Assembly: GCA_017380615.1 (NCBI GenBank) | Contig: JAFODQ010000078.1 | Location: 1-37,114 of the forward strand | Length of the DNA: 37,114 nt | Origin: Clostridia bacterium | Lineage (GTDB): Bacteria; Bacillota; Clostridia; Oscillospirales; Acutalibacteraceae | Direction of reading: 5' to 3' | In this document: positions 7,578-15,547 of the stretch, piece by piece | How the letters are laid out: each line of letters starts with the position of its first letter | Position numbering within the stretch: the stretch's first letter is position 1 | Notes under the pieces: model-generated | What the model was told of the DNA's origin: nothing | Database searches by the model: none | Seen by the model: only the letters and a program-made list of their open reading frames with translations | Translations under genes and position numbers: made by a program

Positions 7578-7906
7578 GGCGAATAGCTTCGACTTGCCAC
7601 CTCGCAGTATCTGCATACAGCTTCGGAGTCAAGTCCTTGCTCTTCATCCAAATCTCGAAAAAGGGTTAATTTATTCTTATTTTATATTTCGTGGCGAATA
7701 GCTTCGTCTTGCCACCTCGCAGTATCTGCATACAGCTTCGGCGTCTAATCCTTGCTCTTCATCCAAATCTCGAAAAAGGGTTAATTTATTCATATTTCAT
7801 ATTTTGTGGCGAATAGCTTCGACTTGCCACCTCGCAGTATCCATATACAGCTTCGGAGTCAAGTCCTTGCTCTTCATCCAAATCCCGAAAAAGGGTTAAT
7901 TTATTT
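7578..7906. repeat. Three tandem copies of a 115-bp element
   Basis: Copies begin at 7578, 7693 and 7808, an exact 115-base period; the third breaks off after about 98 bases. Copies 1 and 2 differ at about seven positions, copies 1 and 3 at about four. The unit contains a conserved core with CGAATAGCTTCG, a small GTAT-NNNN-ATAC stem whose loop changes while the arms stay the same in copy 3, and an AT-rich tail. On the minus strand each copy holds an open frame of about 35 codons (LFRDLDEEQGLDSEAV and onward) with no ATG start. Together with a hairpin-rich stretch at 7940-7983 it fills the 428-base gap between the mutarotase and dnaC genes. Confidence 0.9.
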
Positions 7907-7956
7907 AAAACCTTATTTTCGGGAGGCTTATAATGCTCGCAAACGAAGCTTCCTCT

Positions 7957-7983
7957 GAAGCTTAAATTTATTATTTAAGCTTC
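7957..7983. repeat. Inverted repeat at the end of the helicase-loader gene
   Basis: An 11-bp perfect stem (7957-7967 with 7973-7983, five-base AT loop) spans the stop codon of the DnaC-like gene. A further GAAGCTTC lies just outside, so the sequence GAAGCTT(C) occurs three times within about 40 bases. No T-tract follows on the minus strand; a transcript-end or stability role is possible but not shown. Confidence 0.5.
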
Positions 7984-8936
7984 TGTCTTATATCCTCGCC
8001 AATAAATTCGAGAACCTCAAATCCGTTGAGTCGGGAGGTGAGACGCTGACCATAGCGGGACTCAAGCTCTGATACGGAAAGGTTTGAAATTATAATCATT
8101 GCTTTTGCATTAAGAATTGCGTCACTTATAAGCTCGTTGAGGGCAGCACTGCCGAATTCGGAGGCAAACTCTGCACCAAGGTCATCAATGATAACAAGGT
8201 CGGAGGAATTGATTTCCTCTTCAAGGCTTGAATCTGCTTTGCTGAAGCTTTCGTTTTTGAGCTGCTTAACAATCTTGCCTGCTGTGTTGTAATAAACACT
8301 GAAGCCTCTTGATGTGAGTCTGTTAAGCACAGCAAGAGCAAGGTGTGTTTTGCCGAGACCTGTTCCTCCGCAGAAAAAGAAGCTGTTTGATTGTGGTGTG
8401 AAATTCTCTGCATAAGCCTTGAGCATTTCGTAGCAGCCACGCATATACTCTCTTGGTGAAAAGCCCAGTGCTCTGTCCTTTATGTCTGTGTAAAGATTAA
8501 CATCAAAGGCTTCAAAAGAGCTTTTTGCAAGCATCGGGCTGCAGGAAAGCTCACCAACAGAAAGCTGCTGAAGAAGCTGGATGTGGCACTGACAGAGCTT
8601 GCCGTTCAATATGCCTGAATCATTACAGAGCTTGCAGGAATATGGTGTATCAAGATAATCCTCGGGATAGCCTGCAGCAACAATAAGCTGCTTCTTTGCT
8701 TCCTGTGCTTCAAGGTTGCGCTTTGCCACAAGATTTATGTCCATCTTCTGTGAGCCTGCTCCAATGCACTTTATAACAGACAAAGCTGTGTTTTTCATTT
8801 CTGCTTCAATATCAAGAAGCTCGGGATGCTTTGCAACAAAATCTTTTCTTCTTGCTTCACAAAGCTTTTCTGCCTGAAGCCTTCTTTTCTTAAGCTCCAG
8901 CTCTGCTTTCTGATAAATTATTTCGGAAAACTTCAT
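7971..8936 (-). CDS. DnaC/DnaI-like AAA+ helicase loader
   Basis: The 321-residue ATPase has an N-terminal coiled/zinc region (C101-x2-C104 and C115-x-C117) typical of Gram-positive DnaI/DnaC-like loaders, then an AAA+ core with Walker A GGTGLGKTH (190-198) and Walker B LVIIDDLG (247-254). It would load the replicative helicase DnaB/DnaC onto DNA. The ATG overlaps the stop of the DnaD gene by four bases (ATGA) with GAGAGGAG upstream, so the two are translationally coupled. IstB transposition helpers share the ATPase core, but the pairing with DnaD and the zinc motif favour a chromosomal primosome loader. Confidence 0.9.
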   Translation of the reverse strand: MKFSEIIYQKAELELKKRRLQAEKLCEARRKDFVAKHPELLDIEAEMKNTALSVIKCIGAGSQKMDINLVAKRNLEAQEAKKQLIVAAGYPEDYLDTPYSCKLCNDSGILNGKLCQCHIQLLQQLSVGELSCSPMLAKSSFEAFDVNLYTDIKDRALGFSPREYMRGCYEMLKAYAENFTPQSNSFFFCGGTGLGKTHLALAVLNRLTSRGFSVYYNTAGKIVKQLKNESFSKADSSLEEEINSSDLVIIDDLGAEFASEFGSAALNELISDAILNAKAMIIISNLSVSELESRYGQRLTSRLNGFEVLEFIGEDIRQKLK

Positions 8937-9925
8937 TTATTCTCCTCTCCGTCAGCAAATTTCTTTGCCCAATCAAGGACACTGTTTTTGCCGACCTTAT
9001 CTGTTTCATAAGATTTTTTAACCTCTTTGGGAATAGCCTTCTTTTCCTTTTCCACAGCCTGCTGTGGAGTGGTGATGCCTGATTTTGCCCATTTTCTCAG
9101 GAGCTTGCCTGCATCGGAAAGCACGTTTGCGCTTTCGCTGAGGGCATAGATTATAAGCTCATCTGAGCAATTAAGCTCCGTTACCCATTCACGGAGAAAT
9201 TTATGTATTCTCGGTGTGGGGCAATCTGCAGAAATTCCTGCAGCCTCACGAATATTCATAAAGCTTTTCTGAATATTATCAAGAGCAAGAAGCTCCTCTT
9301 CCACAGCCTCGAGAGAATCTATGCCTCGTTTTGCCCAATCCTCTGCCCGACCCTTAATTGCAGAGGATGAGGTTTTTCTCTCGCATTTCTGGTGCTGAAG
9401 AAGGGTGATGATTACCTCGGGCGGGAAGCCATAGTAATCATAAATCATAAGAATGAGTGCTTGTGTATCATAGCCGAAGGTGCCGAGAATGTTCTGTGCC
9501 TCATCATAGATAAGTGTGAGCTCAGGCTCTTCGGAGATGCGAAGAGCAATGTCTCTTTGAGTTGGCTTCTTCAGGGGAAGAGCACGCACGGGAGCCTTTG
9601 GCTTTGGCTGTGAAGAGGGTGCTTCCTTCGGCACATCAATGCATTTTGCATTTGATTTTGCCTGCTGAGAAAGCTCCTCGTTCACAATGCTATCTGTTTC
9701 AATAACTCCGTGAGCTTCCCAATACTGAAGGCAATCACTCACATCGCCCTCCGGAAGACCTGTGCAGCAGGCAATCTGCTGTGCATCAACAGTGTTATCG
9801 GGGTTTCTGAGAATAAACAGCAAAACTTTAAAGCTTGCCGAGGGAGCAAGCTTTAAGTGTTTATCAATAATATCTGTGGGAACGGCAGTTGCACCGTTCA
9901 GGTAATTGCATTTGTTCTTTATCAT
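8933..9925 (-). CDS. DnaD-type primosome protein
   Basis: The 330-residue protein has an N-terminal winged-helix-like segment (LAPSASFKVLLFILRNPD, then QQIACCTGLPEGDV) and two DnaD/DnaB2-type C-terminal domains; the second ends with KLLRKWAKSGITTPQQAV, the hallmark of the family. DnaD proteins open and remodel DNA at origins and restart sites and hand over to the helicase loader, which is the next, overlapping gene. The start ATG is three bases after the beta-propeller gene's stop and has only a weak ribosome binding site, so reinitiation from the upstream gene is likely. Ends of the N-terminal part are less sure than the family. Confidence 0.88.
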   Translation of the reverse strand: MIKNKCNYLNGATAVPTDIIDKHLKLAPSASFKVLLFILRNPDNTVDAQQIACCTGLPEGDVSDCLQYWEAHGVIETDSIVNEELSQQAKSNAKCIDVPKEAPSSQPKPKAPVRALPLKKPTQRDIALRISEEPELTLIYDEAQNILGTFGYDTQALILMIYDYYGFPPEVIITLLQHQKCERKTSSSAIKGRAEDWAKRGIDSLEAVEEELLALDNIQKSFMNIREAAGISADCPTPRIHKFLREWVTELNCSDELIIYALSESANVLSDAGKLLRKWAKSGITTPQQAVEKEKKAIPKEVKKSYETDKVGKNSVLDWAKKFADGEENK

Positions 9926-9928
9926 GTC

Positions 9929-11899
9929 TCATTCAGGGAATTTTGCAAGAACGCCAACGGATTTTCCGTTAACATACTGTGCAATTCCATTCATATCAAT
10001 ATTTTTAGAAAGTGTTCTGCCGGCAACCACATAGCCACCCTTTGGTGAAAGGCAAAGTGCATTTGCACTTTCATCTGCCGTGCCACCGAAGGAACGAGCC
10101 CATTTGAGGTTACCATAAACATCGAAGCAGGCAATAACCATATCGTCACCGCCGCGGGTTGTGATGCCCTTGAAATCTCTTGTGGAGGAGTTGGAGCAGC
10201 CAGTGGCAATAAATGAACCATCCTCCTTCTGCACAACGTCCACAAGGTCATCGTTATACTGTCCCCTGAAGGGCTTTGCAAAGGCAAGAGACAAGTCGGA
10301 ATTGAGCTTGATGATATATGCATCATAGCCACCTCTTGACGCCATGTTACCGGTGAAGAGGCTTGTTTGAGAGTTATTGTCATTGGAGTTTGAACGGCCG
10401 ACGATTGCAACACCACCATCGTTGCAGGCTGTGATGCCTGAGAAAAGGTCATTGCCTGTGCCTGCGATTGCAAATGTGCCGATATATTTACCTGCAGAAG
10501 AGAATTTTGAAACGCCTGCATCTGTTTTGCCAAGCTTTTTGAAGAGAGTGCCTGATGTGAAGTTTCCAACGCAGAAGATGCTGCCATCCTTAGCCACGCA
10601 AACATCGTTGAAGGCATCGCCGTTTCCACCCACAATGTTTTTCCACACAAGCTTACCTGTCTTGTCATATTTAACGATACAAGCAGCTGATGAAAGCTCG
10701 GGCTTGTTAAAGCCCTCTGCATCATAGTCGTTGTTACCAACCGTACCAACAGCAATAATGCCGCCATCGGGAGCAAGAGCTGCTGAATTGAAAAGGTCAA
10801 CGGTTGATGTACCGAAAATCTTGTGCCACTCTTCCTTGCCGTTTTTGTCATATTTATAAACCATACAATCATAGAAGCCGCGACGCTCTTCATTGTAAAG
10901 CTCACAATAGCCAACTGTGTAGAAGCCACCGTCATCTGTTGCAACAACATCCATTACAACATGAAGACCGTCTGTGCTGCCCACAGCCTTTTTGTCAACA
11001 ATCTTACCATTGCTGTTATAAGTTACAAGAACCGTATATGGAGAAGCAAGCTTTGTTTTCCATTCGCCGTTTTTGCTGTCATAGACGCCATAGTCCTTGA
11101 AATCGCCTGTGCCGGAGTTTGTTACATTTGCTGCAATGTAGTTTCCGTTTTTGAGAACATCAATGGAGGAGAAATAGTCTGCCTCGGTGCCGCCGAGGGA
11201 TGCCTTCCACTCAATGTCTGCAGGTGCAACGCTGCTTGGATTGCTCGTGATTGGCATAATTGTGGTGAGAACATTTCCGTTGCCATCTACTGCAGTGTTA
11301 CCCTGACCGTCTGTGAAGGGGAGAACAGTTGTGCCCATGATAACTCCGTCGCCGGGTCTTTGGTTATTCGGATTCTGTGGAATGGTGAGAATCTGTGTTA
11401 CCTGCTGACCGCTTGCGTTTGTGCCCTTTACGGGAACGGTAACATGAGTGTCTTTATAAACAACAGTTGTGACAACATTGCCCTTTTCGTCGGTAACATT
11501 TTCATAAATAACAGTTGTAACAACATTACCGTTTTTGTCTGTTACCTCTTCAATGCGCTGTGTTGTAAGGGGAACCTGTGTTGTTTCGGGAATGAGAGTA
11601 ACAGCTTCACCGTTTTCGTTTGTTATGGCAATACCGTTTTCGTCGGTAGCATAGAAAACGAATTCCTTTGTTGTGTCCTCAGGGAGCTTGCCTTTGTCGT
11701 GGGCAGATTTGAGCACAACAGCAAGGATGATTGCACCAATAACAAGAACTGCAATAACCGGAATCAGAATTGCAAGCTTTTTCTTATTATCTGTTTTATT
11801 GGTCTTTTTTTCATTCTTTACGACAGGGGGAACAACAGGTGGTGCAGATGGTGCCTTCTTGTCGTTGTTTTCAGGAGTGTTAGTTTTCTTTTCGTTCAT
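9929..11899 (-). CDS. Membrane-anchored beta-propeller repeat protein
   Basis: The 656-residue protein has a charged, Pro-rich 40-residue cytoplasmic tail, one membrane segment (about 41-63), and an extracellular part. The first extracellular section holds repeats of the form TDxNGNxVTTVxY. From about 220 on there are at least six propeller-like repeats of 55-75 residues, recognisable by G-G/G-T-x-x-D-x-F and a following DGGxxAVG strand (for example FGTSTVDLFNSAALAPDGG and AGTGNDLFSGITACNDGG). This resembles SBBP/delta-60-type propellers; binding partner unknown. The ATG at 11899 has GGAGG seven bases upstream; an ATG ten codons earlier does not. It lies immediately upstream of dnaD. Confidence 0.8.
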   Translation of the reverse strand: MNEKKTNTPENNDKKAPSAPPVVPPVVKNEKKTNKTDNKKKLAILIPVIAVLVIGAIILAVVLKSAHDKGKLPEDTTKEFVFYATDENGIAITNENGEAVTLIPETTQVPLTTQRIEEVTDKNGNVVTTVIYENVTDEKGNVVTTVVYKDTHVTVPVKGTNASGQQVTQILTIPQNPNNQRPGDGVIMGTTVLPFTDGQGNTAVDGNGNVLTTIMPITSNPSSVAPADIEWKASLGGTEADYFSSIDVLKNGNYIAANVTNSGTGDFKDYGVYDSKNGEWKTKLASPYTVLVTYNSNGKIVDKKAVGSTDGLHVVMDVVATDDGGFYTVGYCELYNEERRGFYDCMVYKYDKNGKEEWHKIFGTSTVDLFNSAALAPDGGIIAVGTVGNNDYDAEGFNKPELSSAACIVKYDKTGKLVWKNIVGGNGDAFNDVCVAKDGSIFCVGNFTSGTLFKKLGKTDAGVSKFSSAGKYIGTFAIAGTGNDLFSGITACNDGGVAIVGRSNSNDNNSQTSLFTGNMASRGGYDAYIIKLNSDLSLAFAKPFRGQYNDDLVDVVQKEDGSFIATGCSNSSTRDFKGITTRGGDDMVIACFDVYGNLKWARSFGGTADESANALCLSPKGGYVVAGRTLSKNIDMNGIAQYVNGKSVGVLAKFPE

Positions 11900-12007
11900 T
11901 ATGAAACCTCCGGGGAGAAATAATATCATGTGTCAGGAGTGAGGGATTAAGGGTGTGCTTCACTTTTGTGAATGACAATCAATGCGTATAAACCCTCATT
12001 CTAATTT

Positions 12008-12036
12008 ATAATAACATATTAATATTTATATTTCAA
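12008..12036 (-). promoter_or_regulatory. Sigma-A promoter for the beta-propeller - dnaD - dnaC unit
   Basis: On the minus strand TTGAAA (12031-12036) and TATTAT (12008-12013) are 17 bases apart, with TGT before the -10 box (extended -10). Transcription would begin near 12001, leaving a leader of about 100 bases. Confidence 0.7.
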
Positions 12037-12138
12037 TTGAAAAATGTCTCCGAAACAAAATTCGTTACATATTACATAAATTTGGGGGTGCATTATTATA
12101 TAATATCAATAATTTTTACATTTTACTCAAAAAAATCG

Positions 12139-12167
12139 TTGAAAAGGAAAAATTTATGTGCTAAAAT
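12139..12167 (+). promoter_or_regulatory. Sigma-A promoter for the EF-G-like gene
   Basis: TTGAAA (12139-12144) and TAAAAT (12162-12167) are separated by 17 bases, and TGC before the -10 box gives an extended -10. The start would be near 12174, about 80 bases upstream of the TTG start codon at 12255. Confidence 0.75.
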
Positions 12168-12254
12168 ACCAAAGTATAGTAGCCTTTTATAGAATATTTG
12201 TATCAGGTGAAATCAAACGGAGTATTTAATCCGTATCACATAGGAGGAATTCTT

Positions 12255-14297
12255 TTGAAAGCATTCAGCAGAGAAAACATCCGCAATGTTGCAATTGCCG
12301 GTCACGGCGCAAGAGGTAAGACAACTCTTGCCGAGGCTATGCTTTACATAGCAGGTGCCTCAGACCGTCTTGGTAAGGTTGCAGATGGCAACACAGTTAT
12401 GGACTTTGACGCAGAGGAAAAGAAGAGAAAGGTTTCCGTTTCATCTGCAGTGGCATATCTTGAGTGGAGAGACAGAAAAATCAATATTATTGATACTCCC
12501 GGTCTTTTCGACTTTGAGGGTGGCAGAGCAGAAGGCTTAAGAGCAGCTGAATCAGTTGTGGTTGTTCTCTCCTGTGGTCATAATGTTGATGTCGGCGCAG
12601 AGAAAACTCTCAGAGCTGCAGGCAGAAAGGGTCTTTCAAGATTTATTGTTGTTACAAAGTGTGATGGCGAGGACAGAGACTTTTTCAAAACACTTGACAG
12701 CCTTAAGGCTAAATACGGCACAGCTATATGTCCTGTTGTTATTCCTTACGTGGTTGGCGGCAAGGTTGATTGCTATGTTAACTTCCTTCAGAACAAAGCA
12801 TTCAAGTATGAAAATGGTAAGGCAACAGAGGTTGCAATGCCGTCAGATGCTCTCATAGATGATATTCACGCAGCCTTTACAGAGGCAGTTGCATCTGCAG
12901 ACGAAGAGCTCATGATGAAATTCTTCGATGGCGAGGAATTCACACACGACGAAATTGTTGCCGGTCTTTCACAGGGTGTTCTTGACGGAACGGTTGTTCC
13001 TGTTTATGCATGCTCAGGTCTCACAACAGATGGTGTTGACCTTGTGCTCAACGGTATTACAAAGCTCGCTCCTGCACCAAAGGGTGAGGCAGAGCTTGAG
13101 TGTGATCCAAATGGTAAGCTTGCAGCAATCTGCTTCAAGACTGTTGCTGACCCATTCATCGGTAAAATGAGCTTCTTCAAGGTTGTTTCAGGTAAAATTA
13201 CAACAGCCACAAAGCCATACAATGCCCGCACAGAGGAAGAAGAGAAGATGGGCAAAATTGTTATGGTTAAGGGTGCAAAGCAGGAGGATGCAACAGAAAT
13301 TGCAGCCGGTGATATCGGTGTTGTTACAAAGCTTTCAGGCTTCAAGACAGGGGATGTAATGTGTGATGCAAAGGCTCCTGTTGAGCTTGCAGGCGTTGAT
13401 TTCCCGGCACCTTGCTATTCAATGGCAGTTAATGTTGTTAAGAAGGGTGAAGAGGATAAGGTTGCTTCAGGTCTTAACAAGCTTGCCGAAGAGGATGGCG
13501 CAATGCGCTTCTATACAAACAAGGAAACAAAGGAGCAGATTGTTTCAGGTCTCGGTGAGCAGCACCTTGAATCAATTGTTTCAAAGCTTAAGAATAAATA
13601 TGGCGTTGAGGTATCTCTCACAGCACCTCGCGTTGCATACAGAGAAACAATCCGAAAAACTGTTGACAAGCAGGGACGCCATAAGAAGCAGTCCGGTGGT
13701 CACGGTCAGTTCGGTGATGTCTGGATTCGTTTTGAGCCATACATGGGCGAAGAGGATTTCGTTTTCACAACTGATGAGGTTGTTGGTGGTGCAGTTCCGA
13801 AGAACTTCTTCCCTGCAGTTGAAAAGGGTCTTCTTGAATGTATTGCAGGTGGTCTTATTGCAGGCTACCCAATGGTAGGCATCAAGGCTTGTCTTCACGA
13901 TGGTTCATACCACCCTGTTGACTCCTCCGAAATGGCATTCAAGATGGCAGCAAGAATTGCCTTCAAGGCAGCTGTTCCTGAAGCAGCACCAACAATTCTT
14001 GAGCCTGTGGGAACTCTCAAGGCTTATGTGCCGGATGATAACCTTGGTGATATTATCAGCGATGTCAACAAGCGTCGAGGCAGAGTTCTCGGAATGGGTC
14101 CTGCAGAGGAAACCATGACTCAGGAGCTCGTTGCTGAGGTTCCCATGGCTGAAATGAGCGACTTCGCAATTGCTCTTCGCTCCGTAACAGCAGGCAGAGG
14201 CTATTTCTCTCTTGAATTTGCTCGTTATGAGGATGCACCTGCACATGTTGCAGAGAAGGTTATTGCAGAAGCAAAGCTTGAGGATGATGAGGATTAA
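12255..14297 (+). CDS. Elongation factor G-like GTPase (variant paralogue)
   Basis: The 680-residue protein has all EF-G domains: GTPase domain with G1 GHGARGKTT (16-24) and DTPG (80-83), and domain IV with HKKQSGGHGQFGDVW and DGSYHPVDSSEMAFK. Several motifs depart from housekeeping EF-G: G1 lacks the usual AHIDAGKTT, the RGITI switch region reads KKRKVSVSS, and the NKxD base-recognition motif is TKCD (134-137). This fits the EF-G-like/EF-G2 subgroup, whose role (translocation under special conditions, recycling, or other) is not settled. The start is TTG 12255 behind an AGGAGG box; a longer frame from 12198 has none. It is monocistronic with its own promoter and terminator. Confidence 0.92.
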   Translation: MKAFSRENIRNVAIAGHGARGKTTLAEAMLYIAGASDRLGKVADGNTVMDFDAEEKKRKVSVSSAVAYLEWRDRKINIIDTPGLFDFEGGRAEGLRAAESVVVVLSCGHNVDVGAEKTLRAAGRKGLSRFIVVTKCDGEDRDFFKTLDSLKAKYGTAICPVVIPYVVGGKVDCYVNFLQNKAFKYENGKATEVAMPSDALIDDIHAAFTEAVASADEELMMKFFDGEEFTHDEIVAGLSQGVLDGTVVPVYACSGLTTDGVDLVLNGITKLAPAPKGEAELECDPNGKLAAICFKTVADPFIGKMSFFKVVSGKITTATKPYNARTEEEEKMGKIVMVKGAKQEDATEIAAGDIGVVTKLSGFKTGDVMCDAKAPVELAGVDFPAPCYSMAVNVVKKGEEDKVASGLNKLAEEDGAMRFYTNKETKEQIVSGLGEQHLESIVSKLKNKYGVEVSLTAPRVAYRETIRKTVDKQGRHKKQSGGHGQFGDVWIRFEPYMGEEDFVFTTDEVVGGAVPKNFFPAVEKGLLECIAGGLIAGYPMVGIKACLHDGSYHPVDSSEMAFKMAARIAFKAAVPEAAPTILEPVGTLKAYVPDDNLGDIISDVNKRRGRVLGMGPAEETMTQELVAEVPMAEMSDFAIALRSVTAGRGYFSLEFARYEDAPAHVAEKVIAEAKLEDDED

Positions 14298-14313
14298 TCC
14301 CTGAATAAATAAG

Positions 14314-14348
14314 AAGCCGACAGAGATAATCTGTCGGCTTTGTTTTTT
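14314..14348 (+). terminator. Strong rho-independent terminator after the EF-G-like gene
   Basis: An 11-bp perfect stem (14314-14324 with 14330-14340, loop GATAA) is followed by TGTTTTTTT. On the minus strand the stem could also help end the convergent AI-2E transcript, but the T-tract there (CTTATTTATT) is poorer. Confidence 0.9.
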
Positions 14349-14379
14349 TATAATTGAAAAAGTTAAAGCTTCGCGAAGG

Positions 14380-15534
14380 TTAATTTTCTTCCGGACCTTC
14401 CTTTTCGGAGGGTGCCGGTGAGTTGAGGACCCTTTTTTCGTGAATTGTCTCCACGGTGAGCTTATAAATCACAGCCATAAACGGAACGCCTATGAGCATT
14501 CCGGGGATTCCCATAACACCACCACCGATGGTGACAGCAGCAAGAACCCATATACCCGGCAGACCCAGCGAGGAGCCCACAACCTTGGGATATATGAGAT
14601 TTCCCTCAAGCTGTTGAAGGATAATAATGAAAACAAGGAACACAATTGCCTTTGATGGTGATTCCACAAAAATGAGGAATGCGCCAAGGCCTGCACCAAT
14701 AAACGCACCAACAATGGGAATAAGTGCTGTAAACGCAATCAGAGCACCAATCATGGGGGCGTAGGGAAGGCGGAGAATGAACATTCCCACCATACACAGT
14801 GTGCCGAGAATCACAGCCTCTGTGCACTGTCCCACGATGAATTTGTGGAAGCTTTCGTTTGCCACCTCAGCGATGTGAAGAAGCTTTGATAAATACCTTT
14901 CGGGGATGATGCTTTCAGATACTGTTTTGAACTGCTTTGTAAGTCTGTCCTTGTCAAGGAGAAGATATAATGCGAAAATAAAGCCTATAAGCACAGTGGA
15001 AGCAACAGAGAAAACTGATGATATTGCTGCAAATGCAACAGATAATGCACTGCCCACACCCGAGGTAACAGTTTCTGTGATTTTTGAAAGACTTGATTGC
15101 CAGTCAATGGAAGAGAGAGAAGCAATAATGTTTTCGGGTACAATATTGTGAGAATTCAGGAAGGCGACAACCCTTTCCATTGCAGAGGGAATATCGGAAA
15201 TAAGCATTCTCACACAAGCCACAAGCTGTGGAGCAACAAGGCAAACCACCAAAGCAATAATGCCTGAAAGGGAAATAACAGCACTTGTCAGGCACAAGGG
15301 TCTTCGCAGCTTCTTAACAGCCTTTTTGTCGGATTTCGGGAAGAAATGCCTTTCATAAAAGGACATTAAAATGTTTATGCAATATGCTATTGCAAGACCA
15401 AGAAAGATGGGTGCTGCAGCAGAAAAAATGAGGCCTATAAAGCCTGAAATTTTGCTCCAATAATGGATGCAAAGATAAACAAGAATAACGCACAAGCCTA
15501 TTTTAAAAGCTGTTTTCCAATCGAATTTTTTCAT
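14380..15534 (-). CDS. AI-2E family transporter (PF01594-type permease)
   Basis: The 384-residue protein has about eight hydrophobic segments, beginning with a short one at 10-26 and a pair at about 29-60 and 82-110, and the family-typical C-terminal GLPGIWVLAAVTIGGGVMGIPG followed by GVPFMAVIYKL (quoted here as GLPGIWVLAAVTIGGG and GMLIGVPFMAVIYKL). Despite the name, members export or move diverse small molecules and only some handle autoinducer-2. GGAGG lies seven bases upstream of the ATG. It is the third gene of the leftward unit that starts with the sugar-phosphate transferase, 13 bases after the phospholipase-like gene. A role with envelope lipids or glycans is possible from context only. 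Confidence 0.88.
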   Translation of the reverse strand: MKKFDWKTAFKIGLCVILVYLCIHYWSKISGFIGLIFSAAAPIFLGLAIAYCINILMSFYERHFFPKSDKKAVKKLRRPLCLTSAVISLSGIIALVVCLVAPQLVACVRMLISDIPSAMERVVAFLNSHNIVPENIIASLSSIDWQSSLSKITETVTSGVGSALSVAFAAISSVFSVASTVLIGFIFALYLLLDKDRLTKQFKTVSESIIPERYLSKLLHIAEVANESFHKFIVGQCTEAVILGTLCMVGMFILRLPYAPMIGALIAFTALIPIVGAFIGAGLGAFLIFVESPSKAIVFLVFIIILQQLEGNLIYPKVVGSSLGLPGIWVLAAVTIGGGVMGIPGMLIGVPFMAVIYKLTVETIHEKRVLNSPAPSEKEGPEEN

Positions 15535-15547
15535 AGAAAAGCCTCCG

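Larger units (their letters stand above)
11900..12254. other. Divergent intergenic region with two promoters
   Basis: This 355-base AT-rich gap separates the leftward beta-propeller gene from the rightward EF-G-like gene. It contains one promoter for each direction (12008-12036 minus, 12139-12167 plus), a small TTCAC/GTGAA stem near 11964 in the leftward leader, and a small ACGGA/TCCGT stem in the EF-G leader. I see no riboswitch, T-box or gene in it. Confidence 0.6.

Noticed and set aside
7578-7906. CRISPR array
   Set aside because: The whole 115-base unit is repeated without unique spacers, and no cas gene is nearby.
7971-8936. IstB transposition helper of an IS21 element
   Set aside because: No IstA gene is adjacent; coupling to DnaD and the N-terminal zinc motif fit a chromosomal helicase loader.
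10823-11923. 366-codon plus-strand open frame
   Set aside because: It is antisense to the beta-propeller gene; its Cys/Asn-rich translation mirrors that gene's repeats, and it has no ribosome binding site or promoter.
12198-12254. Longer N-terminus for the EF-G-like protein
   Set aside because: The TTG at 12198 has no ribosome binding site, while TTG 12255 has AGGAGG at good spacing and begins at the normal EF-G N-terminus.
12174-12254. Riboswitch or attenuator in the EF-G leader
   Set aside because: Only a 5-bp stem is seen, without a terminator or known motif.
14349-14379. Separate terminator for the AI-2E permease
   Set aside because: The CTTCGCGAAG palindrome is too tight to form a useful stem-loop; the neighbouring 14314-14340 stem could serve both strands.
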